64,000 nt of DNA from Sphingobacteriales bacterium (GTDB taxonomy: Bacteria; Bacteroidota; Bacteroidia; Sphingobacteriales; Sphingobacteriaceae). Shown here in pieces: positions 1 through 9,680 of the stretch (its first letter is position 1; the number at the start of each line of letters is the position of its first letter). Where the stretch lies: the NCBI GenBank assembly GCA_014763615.1, contig JACXVB010000016.1:1-64000 (forward strand), in the 5' to 3' direction. Under the pieces are notes generated by a model that had not been told where the DNA came from, searched no databases, and worked only from the letters and a program-made list of their open reading frames with translations. Made by a program: the position numbers and the translations under genes.

Positions 1-161
1 ATTCAAGGGGTTCTTTTCTGAAATATTCAAATTATACGCCTATATCAATTAACAACACGTATTTTTATTCTATTCCTATACGTTTAGGACACTATTGTTT
101 TAGGAACTATTATTCGATTAGATAAACCATCATCAAATCATTTAATTTTCAAATCTTCAAA

Positions 162-2294
162 TCAATCTATTACCAGATTAAAATCTATCTGTCTTTTGGC
201 TAAATCTACTCGTTTCACCTTGATTTTTACTTCGTCTCCTAATTGATACTTACGTTTTTTTCTTTGACCAATGATGCAATAATTCTTCTCATCTAAAGTG
301 TAGAAATCATCCGAGATATCTCTTAAGCGAATCATTCCCTCACATTTATTTTCTTCAATTTCTACATACATTCCCCATTCGGTCACACCAGAGATGATAC
401 CCGCATAAATCTGCCCGATATTGTCTTGCAAAAATTCTGCTTGTTTATATTTAATGGAAGCTCTTTCTGCATCAGCTGCTTTTTTCTCCATTTGCGAAGC
501 ATGTTGACACATTTTTTCATAATGGTCTGCATTTACGCTCTCGCCTCCATTAAGGTAATATTCTAATAACCTGTGCACCATCACATCAGGATAACGACGT
601 ATTGGAGAGGTGAAATGTGTATAAAAATCAAAAGCTAAACCATAATGACTGCTGCTTTTGGTGGTATAAATGGCTTTTGCCATCGAGCGGATAGCTAAAG
701 AAGTCAATACGTTTTGTTCTTTGGTTCCTTCTACATCAGCCATTAATTTATTTAAAGATCTTGCCGTATCCCTATCTGATTTGGTGGAGATTTTATGTCC
801 GAATTTAGAAGCAAATTCAGCAAAGTTTTTTAAGCTCTCTGGTTTTGGCGAATCATGTGCTCGATAAACAAAAGTGTATTTATGTTTTCCTTTTCCTTTT
901 TTAGCAATAAATTCAGCAACTTTTCTATTTGCTAAAAGCATAAAATCTTCAATTAATTTATGAGCATCCTTACGTTCTTTTACATAAACGCCAATAGGTT
1001 TTCCGCTCTCATCTAGTTTGAATTTTACTTCTGTAGATTCGAAACTGATAGCACCATGTTTAAATTTTCGGTCTCTAAGCTGATAAGCCAGTTCATTCAG
1101 CTTCAATAATTCTTCTGCAAATTCACCTTTTTTATTTTCTAAAATTTCTTGAACTTCTTCATAGGCAAACCTTCTATCAGAGAAAATCACGGTTTTTCCA
1201 AACCATTGCTCTATTACATTTGCTTGCTCATCCATTTCAAAAACTGCAGAGAAACAGAGTTTTTCTTCTTTTGGGCGGAGTGAACATAAACCATTTGATA
1301 AATTCTCAGGTAACATTGGGATCACTCTGTCCACTAAATAAACCGAAGTTCCTCTATCGTAAGCTTCTTTATCTAAAGCCGTATCAGGAATTAAATAATG
1401 AGAAACATCAGCAATATGAACACCTACTTCATAATTGCCATTCGCTAATTTTTGGAATGAAATGGCATCATCAAAATCCTTAGCATCAAATGGATCTATC
1501 GTGAAAGTGAGAATTTTCCTAAAATCTCTTCTTTTCGCGAGTTCTTCTTGAGTAATCTCGACTGGAATAGCTTGTGCCTCATTTTCAACCTCAGGAGGGA
1601 AGGAGAGTGGGAAACCATATTCCGCCAAGATGGCGTTCATTTCGGTGTTATTTTCGCCTTGTTTACCTAGAATACTTTTAATGATTCCAACTGGGTTTTT
1701 AGCTCCTGAAGGCCAATCCACAATTCTAGCTAAAGCTTTCATGCCATTTCTAGCACCATTTAAATCCTCTAAAGGGATGAAAATATCATGCAACATTTTA
1801 CGATCATCGGGTATAAAAAAGGCGAAATGCTGAGAAATTTTTACAATCCCGGTAAATTCCATTTTAGCTCTTTCTAAAATCTCTACTACTTCCCCTTCTT
1901 TACGCTTTCCTTTGCTGCTTTCATAAACATGTAGCTTCACTAAATCACCATGTAAAGCCGTACGGAGTTTTCTCGGAGCAATATAGATGTCGTTTTCAAA
2001 CTCATCATCAGGGATTAAAAATGCTGAACCATCGTTCGCCATAGCTATTTTACCTGTTAAAAATGCCTTTACCTCATGTAATTGATATTTACCTTTACTG
2101 GTTTCTAAAAAAATACCATTGATGGTTTCGTCTTCCAAGATTTCTAAAATGGTAGCTTTTGAGGCTGGATCTACGATGTTCAATTTTGCTGCTACTTGGC
2201 GATAATTCAAAGGTTTATTACCTGATGACTCAAAAACGTTGGATATGAGCTCTAATAAAACTTTTTTAACGGGGTTCCCCTGATGATCAGACAT
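162..2294 (-). CDS. rnr: Ribonuclease R (RNase II/RNB family 3'-5' exoribonuclease)
   Basis: This 710-residue protein is a processive 3'-5' exoribonuclease that degrades structured RNA in the cytoplasm. An N-terminal winged-helix-like region (about 1-75) is followed by cold-shock OB domains (about 80-210), the RNB catalytic domain and a C-terminal S1 domain (about 630-705). The catalytic signature TIDPFDAKDFDDAISF lies at about 265-280, with the Asp cluster that binds Mg. The RNB motif HFTSPIRRYPD is also visible near 570. The length is typical of Bacteroidota RNase R (about 700). The start ATG is followed by MSDHQGNPVKK. The gene is monocistronic as far as can be seen, with 230 nt to the next gene upstream. 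Identification is firm; RNase II is excluded by the length and the N-terminal helix-turn-helix. Confidence 0.95.
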   Translation of the reverse strand: MSDHQGNPVKKVLLELISNVFESSGNKPLNYRQVAAKLNIVDPASKATILEILEDETINGIFLETSKGKYQLHEVKAFLTGKIAMANDGSAFLIPDDEFENDIYIAPRKLRTALHGDLVKLHVYESSKGKRKEGEVVEILERAKMEFTGIVKISQHFAFFIPDDRKMLHDIFIPLEDLNGARNGMKALARIVDWPSGAKNPVGIIKSILGKQGENNTEMNAILAEYGFPLSFPPEVENEAQAIPVEITQEELAKRRDFRKILTFTIDPFDAKDFDDAISFQKLANGNYEVGVHIADVSHYLIPDTALDKEAYDRGTSVYLVDRVIPMLPENLSNGLCSLRPKEEKLCFSAVFEMDEQANVIEQWFGKTVIFSDRRFAYEEVQEILENKKGEFAEELLKLNELAYQLRDRKFKHGAISFESTEVKFKLDESGKPIGVYVKERKDAHKLIEDFMLLANRKVAEFIAKKGKGKHKYTFVYRAHDSPKPESLKNFAEFASKFGHKISTKSDRDTARSLNKLMADVEGTKEQNVLTSLAIRSMAKAIYTTKSSSHYGLAFDFYTHFTSPIRRYPDVMVHRLLEYYLNGGESVNADHYEKMCQHASQMEKKAADAERASIKYKQAEFLQDNIGQIYAGIISGVTEWGMYVEIEENKCEGMIRLRDISDDFYTLDEKNYCIIGQRKKRKYQLGDEVKIKVKRVDLAKRQIDFNLVID

Positions 2295-2524
2295 GCTTTA
2301 TATCGTTTTAAAATTAAAGCTCAAAATAGAGAATATGTTTTTAAAATTTCTCAATTAACAATTCTTTAATATGATTTTTTGGGTTTTTATCTTCCTTAGA
2401 TTATTTCTGATAGCCTTCCGGATACGGTCGGGATTTTCTTTTTAAAATATTTAATACTATTGTTTATCTCGGGAACTAATCAATTTATAATTGATCGTTT
2501 ACTGTGTCATAGGCTAGAATAAGA

Positions 2525-2836
2525 TTATTTTTTCCGTTGAACTAAATCTTTTTTAGTAGGATTCTGCCTAGAATCCCATATCATGATGATTAGAATTACT
2601 TGATCTAATTTTTCGTAAATGATTTCATAATCACTTTTTATTAAAACTCTTACATTTTGTAGTTCAGTTGGTCTTCCAAGAAATGGATTTTTAATTAAAT
2701 TTTGAATTGAACTAAAAATATTTTGGCTTAATTTTTTGCTATGATTAGCATTACCATTTCTTAACAGATAGAATTCTAAAATATCGTATAAGTCTTGTTT
2801 AGCTTCAATAGACCAAGCTATTTTGATTTTAGCCAC
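2525..2836 (-). CDS. RelE/ParE-family toxin
   Basis: This 103-residue basic protein has the RelE/ParE fold signature: an N-terminal strand and helices (SIEAKQDLYDILEFY), a central NPFLGRP segment, and C-terminal strands VRVLIKSDYEIIYE and VILIIMIWDSRQNP. The WDSRQNP ending is the usual Bacteroidota ParE motif. The predicted role is toxin of a type II toxin-antitoxin pair; the target (gyrase or ribosome-bound mRNA) cannot be told from sequence. The start codon is GTG and lies inside the 3' end of the antitoxin gene, a 19-nt overlap that indicates translational coupling. The pair looks intact, unlike the decayed pair at 42.7-43.3 kb. Confidence 0.85.
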   Translation of the reverse strand: MAKIKIAWSIEAKQDLYDILEFYLLRNGNANHSKKLSQNIFSSIQNLIKNPFLGRPTELQNVRVLIKSDYEIIYEKLDQVILIIMIWDSRQNPTKKDLVQRKK

Positions 2837-3054
2837 AACTCAATTTCTTCTTCAACAATTTGATTATCAATTGTTTTGTTATTTAAAAATTGAAGTCTCG
2901 CTTGGTAGATTCTTTCTTTTTGTTCATCAGAAAGCATGTAAATGCCATCTTTTGCTTTAGACTCTACTATAGATTTAATGGCTTTTAAAAACGAAATATC
3001 CTCAATATAATCTAACTGATTTAGAATCTCTTGTTTAATTTCTAAAACTCCCAT
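2818..3054 (-). CDS. Antitoxin of RelE/ParE pair
   Basis: This 78-residue acidic, mostly helical protein precedes and overlaps the toxin gene, which is the normal antitoxin position. The C-terminal part (EEEIELWLKSK) resembles the toxin-binding tail of small addiction-module antitoxins. No helix-turn-helix or ribbon-helix-helix domain can be recognised confidently, so autoregulation is uncertain. The N-terminus MGVLEIKQEILNQLDYI looks like a helix-forming dimer region. The call rests mainly on gene order, size and overlap. Confidence 0.7.
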   Translation of the reverse strand: MGVLEIKQEILNQLDYIEDISFLKAIKSIVESKAKDGIYMLSDEQKERIYQARLQFLNNKTIDNQIVEEEIELWLKSK

Positions 3055-3100
3055 GACTTATTTTTTATTAAAAGTACAAAATCCTTATAAATGATAATAA

Positions 3101-4258
3101 TTATTCGAAAGCACTCTCCACTATTGCAATAAAATCATTCAATTTGGTGGTATCTATCCATCGCAACACCATCACCAAATCATGTTCATGATCTATCACG
3201 ATGTAATTTCCGCCATAACCAGCAGCGTAGTAAATGTCTTTTGATAAGTTTTTCCCTAAAGCATAATCTTGGTTAGTCCACCACATTAAACCATAATTTT
3301 TATTGGCAAAAGAAGGCTGGTTTACACTTTTTACCCAATCAGCAGAAACTAATTGTTGGTTCTTCCATTTCCCCATTCTATCGAATAGTAAACCAAAACG
3401 GGCGTGGTCTAAAGTGTTGATAAACAAACCGCCACCATGATGTCCACCACCACTAACAGACTGTGTCATCACGCCATTGATGTTTACAAAAGATTGGTCG
3501 TAACCATACCAGCGCCAAGTGGTAGAAGCACCAATCGGGTCCATAATTTTATCCTGTAGAACTTGAGGCAAAGGTTTTCTCCAAACTTGTAATAAAGCAA
3601 AAGCAGTTAAATTTACTCTTACATCATTGTATTTAAAGAAAGTTCCTGGTTCATTCAGTTTTCGGTTCTTCCAGTCATCTAATCCTCCGCTTTTTGGTGG
3701 CCGATCAGCCCAATCATAATTATCGAATAACTGCCCGCTCCAATCAGAAGATTGCGTTAATAGATGTCGCCAAGTGATTTTTCCGTTATGTTCTCCATCA
3801 AATTTTTCATCCCAAACATAATCTTTCACTTTATCATCTAAATTATTGATCAAATGTTTATCCAAAGCTAATCCAGCTAAAGTAGAAAGGTAACTTTTGG
3901 TTACACTAAAAGTCATATCCACCCGATTGACATCGCCCCATTGGGCAATGATATATCCGTTTTTAATGATTAAGCCTGCGGCATTTCCACGTTCTCTTAC
4001 CGGACCTTGAATGTGGTAATAAGGCTCCCAATTCCATGATTTATACAAGGCAACTCTTAAATCTTTATCTAAATTAATCTCATGATGCAAAGCAAAATTC
4101 TTGGCACTATCAATTATCAATGCGTTCATTTTTACTTCCTGAGGAGTTTTATGTTCCCAATTAGTATCTGGATAATAAGGATTTTGGGCCTTTACGTTAG
4201 TGGTAAAAACACAAAGTGAGAATGGAACGAAAAAAAAATATTGATAAAACTGTTTCAT
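3101..4258 (-). CDS. Serine hydrolase, beta-lactamase/class C family, exported
   Basis: This 385-residue protein has an N-terminal signal peptide (about 1-24, ending NVKAQ) and a beta-lactamase/penicillin-binding-protein fold. The nucleophile motif SxxK is present as S118-V-T-K121 in MTFSVTKSYLSTLAG. A tyrosine motif YND follows in the FFKYNDVRVN segment, and a HHGGGLF segment sits near the third active-site element. Family members are esterases, D-aminopeptidases or PBP4*-like hydrolases, and the substrate cannot be predicted. The protein likely acts in the periplasm. It lies downstream of a 260-nt gap holding a possible small ORF and seems to be transcribed alone. Confidence 0.85.
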   Translation of the reverse strand: MKQFYQYFFFVPFSLCVFTTNVKAQNPYYPDTNWEHKTPQEVKMNALIIDSAKNFALHHEINLDKDLRVALYKSWNWEPYYHIQGPVRERGNAAGLIIKNGYIIAQWGDVNRVDMTFSVTKSYLSTLAGLALDKHLINNLDDKVKDYVWDEKFDGEHNGKITWRHLLTQSSDWSGQLFDNYDWADRPPKSGGLDDWKNRKLNEPGTFFKYNDVRVNLTAFALLQVWRKPLPQVLQDKIMDPIGASTTWRWYGYDQSFVNINGVMTQSVSGGGHHGGGLFINTLDHARFGLLFDRMGKWKNQQLVSADWVKSVNQPSFANKNYGLMWWTNQDYALGKNLSKDIYYAAGYGGNYIVIDHEHDLVMVLRWIDTTKLNDFIAIVESAFE

Positions 4259-4325
4259 AACCTAATTTTATATCACTCTAAAATTAAGCGAAATGAAAGA
4301 CAAAAATTAAACCTCTACGAGCTTG

Positions 4326-4463
4326 TTACAAAAAGGATAAGTGTTTGAAGATTAGACTTTCTAAACTTGCGTCTAATTCTGCTAAACTTTTCAGGATGTA
4401 ATGAGTGAAATTTTTAGGATTGGAAACATAAAAAGGCTGGTTTACATCTTCGATAGGATTCAT
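4326..4463 (-). CDS. Possible small protein, 45 aa
   Basis: This is an ATG-to-TAA frame on the minus strand in the gap between the serine hydrolase and the peptide ABC gene. The translation begins MNPIEDVNQPFYVSNP and continues with a helix-like part containing LAELDASLESL. The amino acid composition looks like a soluble protein rather than noise from AT-rich DNA. There is no recognisable domain, and a terminator was not found. It could also be the remnant of a longer gene. Evidence is composition and position only. Confidence 0.3.
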   Translation of the reverse strand: MNPIEDVNQPFYVSNPKNFTHYILKSLAELDASLESLIFKHLSFL

Positions 4464-4521
4464 TAAAACAGATTATCTTATCATTGTAATTTAGAATAAT
4501 GAGCTTGCTATTAAAAAATGA

Positions 4522-6252
4522 TTAAACCGTTAAGAGTCCTTTTGGAATAGCACTAATCAGCTTTTGGGTATAGGTTTTTTGTGGATTGTTGTAAATAGAT
4601 TCAGGAAATCCAATTTCTTCAATTTTACCTGCGTTCATTACCATCATCCTATCCGCCATGTGCTTTACAACGGTCATGTCATGCGATATGAAAATGTAGG
4701 TAAGTTGAAATTGTTTTTGCAAATCTTTCAACAAGTTTAAAACCTGAGCTTGCACAGAAACATCCAAAGCAGAAACAGATTCGTCACAGATAATTAATTT
4801 AGGTTGCAAAGCCAAAGCTCTGGCAATCACTACCCTTTGTCTTTGTCCACCAGAAAATTCATGCGGATAGCGATGAAATTGCTCGGGCGTAAGCCCAACT
4901 TTTTGCATCAAATCTAAAACAAAATCTTTTCTTTCTTGATTAGAATTAAAAATTTGGTGAACCTGTAAAGGCTCCATAATGGCATCGCCAACAGTCTTAA
5001 CCGGATTTAAAGAAGAGTAGGGGTCTTGAAAAATGATTTGAATATCTTTTCTCAAAGGGCGCATTTCTTTAGCGGATAATACCGTAATGTTTTGTTTATT
5101 AAAGATGATTTCTCCTGAGCTGGGCTCAATCAATTTCAAAATGGTTCTGCTCAGGGTTGTTTTTCCACAACCCGATTCGCCCACTAATCCAAAAGTTTCT
5201 CCAGGGAAAACATCAAAACTTACTCCAGCAACGGCTTTAGTATAGCTTTTTTCTTTTTCAAACCAATTTCCTTTTTTAGGAAACCAAGTATTCAACTCTT
5301 TGATTTGTAATAAAGGCTCCCGCTGATAAAGAATCATTCTTTTGGCAGAGATTTCCTCTACACTTACCTTGTATTGCCTTTTTAAATCATCAATAGCTAA
5401 ATCAGAACTTTCAATTTTATCATTATGAAAACTGACAAAATCATGAATAGTAGGAAGCTGTGCCAATTGTAATTCTGGCGATGGCCTACAAGCTAATAAT
5501 CCTTTGGTGTAAGGATGTTTCGGATTCAAAAATACTTCTTTTATAGGTCCTTGTTCCACAATTTCACCTTTATACATTACCAAAACCTTATCTGCAATTT
5601 CACCAATCACCGCCAAATCATGCGAGATAAAGATCAAACTCATGTCTCGTTCATTTTTGAGTTTGAGTAGGAGTTCTAAAATATTCTTCTGTACAGTAAC
5701 ATCTAAGGCAGTAGTTGGCTCGTCGGCAATCAAAACCTTAGGATCGCAAGCTAAAGCCATAGCAATCATCACTCTTTGTTTTTGACCACCCGAAAGTTCA
5801 TGAGGATATTTTTGATAAGTATATGCAGGCTCTGGAAGTTTAACTTCTTCAAAAAGTTGTATGGTTTTGGCTTTTGCCGATTTTTGATCTGTTTTTTGAT
5901 GTATTAAAATGGTTTCTGCTACTTGTTTTCCGCAAGTCATCACTGGGTTGAGGGAAGTCATGGGTTCTTGGAAAATCATTGCAATTTGATTACCCCTGTA
6001 CCGCTGCATTTCACTTTCGGATAAGCTGAGTAAATCAGTTTCACCAAAAAATACTTTACCACTAATTAGTGCATTTTTATCTAATAATCGCATGAAGGCT
6101 AATGAACTTACTGATTTTCCCGAGCCTGATTCGCCCACTAAACCGATGATTTCGCCTTTTTCTAAACTTAGATTAATCCCTTTTACGGCATGAAAATTTT
6201 CATTTTCGGTTTTAAAATGAATATGTAAATCCTGAACCTGAAGCTGTAACAT
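4522..6252 (-). CDS. Peptide/nickel-type ABC transporter, fused double ATP-binding protein (DppD-DppF/YejF-like)
   Basis: This 576-residue protein carries two complete ABC ATPase domains in tandem, like the fused oligopeptide importers. Domain 1 (about 1-260) has Walker A GESGSGKS, signature LSGGQKQR and Walker B VLIADEPTT. Domain 2 (about 310-575) has Walker A GESGCGKTT, signature FSGGQRQR and Walker B LIICDESVS. Each domain is followed by the family's C-terminal NPxHPYT-like segment (LNPKHPYTKGLLACRP and NNPQKTYTQKLISAIP). It energises uptake of oligopeptides at the inner membrane. No permease or binding-protein gene is adjacent, so those partners are elsewhere. Its start overlaps the stop of the upstream exonuclease gene by one base (TAATG), so the two are co-translated. 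Confidence 0.9.
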   Translation of the reverse strand: MLQLQVQDLHIHFKTENENFHAVKGINLSLEKGEIIGLVGESGSGKSVSSLAFMRLLDKNALISGKVFFGETDLLSLSESEMQRYRGNQIAMIFQEPMTSLNPVMTCGKQVAETILIHQKTDQKSAKAKTIQLFEEVKLPEPAYTYQKYPHELSGGQKQRVMIAMALACDPKVLIADEPTTALDVTVQKNILELLLKLKNERDMSLIFISHDLAVIGEIADKVLVMYKGEIVEQGPIKEVFLNPKHPYTKGLLACRPSPELQLAQLPTIHDFVSFHNDKIESSDLAIDDLKRQYKVSVEEISAKRMILYQREPLLQIKELNTWFPKKGNWFEKEKSYTKAVAGVSFDVFPGETFGLVGESGCGKTTLSRTILKLIEPSSGEIIFNKQNITVLSAKEMRPLRKDIQIIFQDPYSSLNPVKTVGDAIMEPLQVHQIFNSNQERKDFVLDLMQKVGLTPEQFHRYPHEFSGGQRQRVVIARALALQPKLIICDESVSALDVSVQAQVLNLLKDLQKQFQLTYIFISHDMTVVKHMADRMMVMNAGKIEEIGFPESIYNNPQKTYTQKLISAIPKGLLTV

Positions 6253-6956
6253 TAATCTACGTAAGTAATTTGTTCATCGGTTAAGAAAGGCAATCCTTTG
6301 AATCTTTGCAATAATCTGGCAGTAGTAATTACATCTTTTTGGCAATAATTTTTAATACGTTCTAAGTCGTTTTCCATCCAATAAACTGAGCCTACCATGC
6401 TACCGTCAATATCATCTTTTGGTGTTGGAATTTCAAAAATTGCCGCTAATAAATTTAAGGAAGTAAAGTTTTTATAATCGCCAAATTTCCATAGTTCCAT
6501 GGTATCTAAATGGTTGATTTCCCAAGGTTTTTTACCTGCAATTTGTAGTTGGGTTGGAATTTCTAGGCCTTTAATTAACATTCTGCGACATAAATAAGGA
6601 AAATCAAATTCTTTTCCATTATGTGCACAAAGAATTAATTGTGGAGGTTGGCTATTTAGTAGTTGTATAAAATCTAGAAGTAATTCTTCCTCATCATGAC
6701 TAAAAAAAGATTTTACCCTAAAGCTATGGTTGTTCTTAAAAATGCCAACAGAAATGCAAATAATTTTACCAAACTCAGCCCAGATGCCTGCTTTTTGATA
6801 AAAATCCGAAGGTGTTTCATCTTCTTTGCGTTGAAAGCGAGTTTTTAAATCCCAAAGTTTTTGGAGATGCACTGGCAATTGATCAAATGAAGAAAACTGC
6901 GGAACAGTTTCAATGTCTAAGACCAATACAGTTTGCAAATCAAGTTGTTGAAGCAT
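6252..6956 (-). CDS. Predicted 3'-5' exonuclease, DEDD/PolB-like (RNase H fold)
   Basis: This 234-residue protein has the three exonuclease motifs of the DnaQ-like/PolB-proofreading superfamily. Exo I is LDIETVP near residue 14, exo II is LCAHNGKEFDFPYL near 120, and exo III is KNYCQKDVITTARLL near 207. These give the DEDD acidic residues needed for two metal ions. Stand-alone proteins of this family are predicted nucleases of unknown pathway. The gene is coupled to the peptide ABC ATPase by a TAATG overlap, although a functional link is not obvious. The start is ATG, with MLQQLDLQTVLVLDIET placing exo I close to the N-terminus, as usual. Confidence 0.85.
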   Translation of the reverse strand: MLQQLDLQTVLVLDIETVPQFSSFDQLPVHLQKLWDLKTRFQRKEDETPSDFYQKAGIWAEFGKIICISVGIFKNNHSFRVKSFFSHDEEELLLDFIQLLNSQPPQLILCAHNGKEFDFPYLCRRMLIKGLEIPTQLQIAGKKPWEINHLDTMELWKFGDYKNFTSLNLLAAIFEIPTPKDDIDGSMVGSVYWMENDLERIKNYCQKDVITTARLLQRFKGLPFLTDEQITYVD

Positions 6957-6996
6957 GAGTAAAAGTAAACATTAGACTTTAAAATAATACCTCTTA

Positions 6997-7039
6997 AAAA
7001 TAAAAATCATCTCACCTAGAGGAAAAGCTAGATGAGATG
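6997..7039 (-). terminator. Rho-independent terminator after cydB
   Basis: On the minus strand, just past the cydB stop, a hairpin has outer arms CATCTCA/TGAGATG and inner arms CTAG/CTAG separated by one mismatch. A T-rich tail (TTTTTATTTTT) follows. This fits termination of the cydAB transcript. Confidence 0.75.
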
Positions 7040-7058
7040 ACTTTAACAAATCAAATAT

Positions 7059-8081
7059 TTAATGGCTCTTTAAGGCATCTTCTTTTATTTTTTGAAAACT
7101 GTAAATTAAATAAAACAGTGCAGGCAAAACAAATATACTAGCTATAATTAAAGCCAAACCCAAAGCGTTTAAAGTTTTATCACTTACCTGATTTTCTATT
7201 AAAGAGATGTATCCTCCACCTTTTAATAAAACAATATTTGGGTAATGTTTCCAGGTGATAATTAATAAAATCATCGTTATTTGGAAACCAGCCAAAATCC
7301 TCATTAAATTTGTTTTATTAGTATTCCAAATACCCCACAGAATAAAAACAGAAATAGTGGCTAAAACAAATGCTGTGATACCCACAGGGTTTCCAAATAC
7401 CCAATCTACCAGCGGTATTTTCTCTAATAAAGCGGTAATAAAAACTAATCCACCAACTGCAAAAGAAGCAATATTGAAGATTTTAGCTTTTCTGATAAAT
7501 CTTTTCCTTTCGTTTTCATCAGATGTTTGCCCGATTATGAAAACTGCGGCTAAAAAGCCACAAACGGCTACGGTAAATAAGCCTACAGAAAAAGAGAAAG
7601 GATTGAGCCAACTGTAAACATAAGCATCTAAAAAATTAACGGCGTTGGGGTCTATCCTTCTTGATACTGTACTTCCAGCAATCACGCCTAGGAAGAAGGG
7701 AGTGATAAAACTGGAGAATCTAAAAATTTTATTGTAAACTCCTTGCATTTCATCTCTCACAGCATCATAATGTCTAAAACTGAAAGCAGTTCCTCTAGCA
7801 ATAATTCCCATTAACATCAATAATAAGGGAATATGCATATAGATAGACATCGTGGTAAATACTTTCGGGAAACCAGTAAATAAAATCACTACAGTGATGA
7901 CTAACCACATATGATTAGCCTCCCAAATAGGGCCAATAGCTCTATACATAATTTTCCTGGTTTCGTTTTTATGTACTTTGGAGGTGAAAAGCTCTAAGAT
8001 TCCAGCTCCAAAATCTGCACCACCTAGTAAAAGATAAAATAAGACAGAAAGCCACAAAAAGGCAATTATAATGTATAACAT
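7059..8081 (-). CDS. cydB: Cytochrome bd ubiquinol/menaquinol oxidase subunit II
   Basis: This 340-residue integral membrane protein has about eight or nine hydrophobic segments and matches CydB. The N-terminus MLYIIIAFLWLSVLFYLLLGGADFGAGILEL holds the conserved GGADFGAG motif, and GPIWEANHMWLV matches the conserved EANHVW segment. CydB pairs with CydA in the terminal oxidase that reduces O2 at low oxygen with quinol as donor. It starts 3 nt after cydA stops, so the two form one operon, ended by the hairpin downstream. Confidence 0.95.
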   Translation of the reverse strand: MLYIIIAFLWLSVLFYLLLGGADFGAGILELFTSKVHKNETRKIMYRAIGPIWEANHMWLVITVVILFTGFPKVFTTMSIYMHIPLLLMLMGIIARGTAFSFRHYDAVRDEMQGVYNKIFRFSSFITPFFLGVIAGSTVSRRIDPNAVNFLDAYVYSWLNPFSFSVGLFTVAVCGFLAAVFIIGQTSDENERKRFIRKAKIFNIASFAVGGLVFITALLEKIPLVDWVFGNPVGITAFVLATISVFILWGIWNTNKTNLMRILAGFQITMILLIITWKHYPNIVLLKGGGYISLIENQVSDKTLNALGLALIIASIFVLPALFYLIYSFQKIKEDALKSH

Positions 8082-8084
8082 AAT

Positions 8085-9473
8085 TTAAATTTTAACAGGG
8101 GATACTTCTTCTTTCTTGATTTTTGTCATTATTTTATTTTGTTTAATTACAGTAGTCTGCTGACGAGGAATGTCATATAAATTAGGAACCATCTTAATTT
8201 GTCTGTAGAGCATGAAAGTAACTACAACTGCCAGAGAAACATATACTGCTGAGAACAAATAGAAAGAATATTGGATACCCGGCATTGGAGTAACTGCATC
8301 TGCAGTTCTCATAATTCCTTTAATAATCCAAGGTTGTCTTCCTACTTCGGTAACTACCCAGCCAGCTTCAACGGCAATAAAACCCATAGGTGTAGCAGCA
8401 GCAAATAACCAAAGTAACCAATTTTGTTTTAACCAGTTTTTCTTTTTCCATAAAGCGATAAAATAGAGAAAAGAGATTCCCATCATTGCAGTACCTAAAC
8501 CCACCATAATTTGAAAAGCGAAGTGTGTGATAGCAACGGGTGGTTGATCTTCTTTAGGAATACGGTCTAAACCTGTAACTTCAGCATTAAAATCACCATG
8601 AGCCATGAAACTGAGTACACCGGGAAGTTCTAATGCGTAATCTACTTTTTGATTTTTGGCATCAGGAATACCTCCTATAACTAGTGGAGCAGCTTTTTCT
8701 GTGTGAAAGAGAGCCTCCATAGCAGCTAATTTAGCTGGTTGAGTTTTGGCTACGAATTTAGCTGAGTGATCACCACTTAAAGGTTGAATAACAGCAGCAA
8801 TAGTTCCGAATATGACGGCAATTTTAAATGATTTGGTATGAAATTCAACATTTTTTTTCTTCAAAATCATAAAAGCATGAACTCCTGCAACGGCAAAACC
8901 TGTTGCTGCAAACGCAGCGATACTCATGTGTAAAGCTTGTGAAAACCAGGCTTCATTGAACATCGCTTTTATGGGGTCAATATTTGTGTACTTTCCGTTT
9001 ACATAATCAAATCCGGCAGGGGCGTTCATCCAAGCATTTGCTGCTACCACTAAAATACCTGATACCAAACCACTGATACCCACTACTATACCTGTAAACC
9101 AATGAAACCACTTGTTAAACTTATCCCATCCATACAAATAAAAACCTAGTGCAATAGCCTCTATAAAAAAGGCAGTTCCTTCTAATGAAAAAGGCATTCC
9201 GAAAATAGGACCTGCATGTTCCATGAAGGTTGGCCATAACAAACCTAATTCAAAAGATAATACTGTTCCTGAAACTGCTCCGGTTGCAAAAAATATAGCT
9301 ACACCTTTGCTCCAGGCTTTAGTCACATTCTTATAATCTTCATTACCGGTCTTTAGGTACAAATAATGAGACACTGCCATAAAAAATGGCATTACCATAC
9401 CTATACAAGAAAAGATGATGTGAAAGCCCAATGACAAACCCATTTGTGATCGGGCGGCAATAAAATCGTTCAT
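8085..9473 (-). CDS. cydA: Cytochrome bd oxidase subunit I
   Basis: This 462-residue protein is CydA, which carries hemes b558, b595 and d in the inner membrane. Hydrophobic helices run through the protein, and the conserved GRQPW motif is present in EVGRQPWIIKG near residue 395. H20 near the N-terminus (LGFHIIFSC) is the expected heme ligand. The segment between helices 6 and 7 (the Q-loop) is short, as in Bacteroidota and Gram-positive enzymes, rather than the long E. coli form. It is first in the cydAB operon. A 206-nt upstream region is AT-rich and holds an imperfect CAAAACAAA/TTTTGTTTG inverted repeat that might be regulatory. Confidence 0.95.
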   Translation of the reverse strand: MNDFIAARSQMGLSLGFHIIFSCIGMVMPFFMAVSHYLYLKTGNEDYKNVTKAWSKGVAIFFATGAVSGTVLSFELGLLWPTFMEHAGPIFGMPFSLEGTAFFIEAIALGFYLYGWDKFNKWFHWFTGIVVGISGLVSGILVVAANAWMNAPAGFDYVNGKYTNIDPIKAMFNEAWFSQALHMSIAAFAATGFAVAGVHAFMILKKKNVEFHTKSFKIAVIFGTIAAVIQPLSGDHSAKFVAKTQPAKLAAMEALFHTEKAAPLVIGGIPDAKNQKVDYALELPGVLSFMAHGDFNAEVTGLDRIPKEDQPPVAITHFAFQIMVGLGTAMMGISFLYFIALWKKKNWLKQNWLLWLFAAATPMGFIAVEAGWVVTEVGRQPWIIKGIMRTADAVTPMPGIQYSFYLFSAVYVSLAVVVTFMLYRQIKMVPNLYDIPRQQTTVIKQNKIMTKIKKEEVSPVKI

Positions 9474-9680
9474 AAATAATAATTTTTTTTCAAAAATAAA
9501 GAATTAAAAAATTGTTAATTTTAATTTGAAAAGCAAATAATTTATTAATAATGATTCTAAATTAGGTTTTTCGAACTTTTTATTTTGATTATTTTGTTTA
9601 CGAATAGTCGCAAAACAAATGATTTTGTTTGAAGATGTTTTAAGGAGATAGATAATATTACGAAAGTAATAAAACGTGTT

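Noticed and set aside
9561-9640. FNR/CRP-type site upstream of cydA
   Set aside because: The inverted repeat CAAAACAAA/TTTTGTTTG is imperfect and does not match TTGAT-N4-ATCAA.
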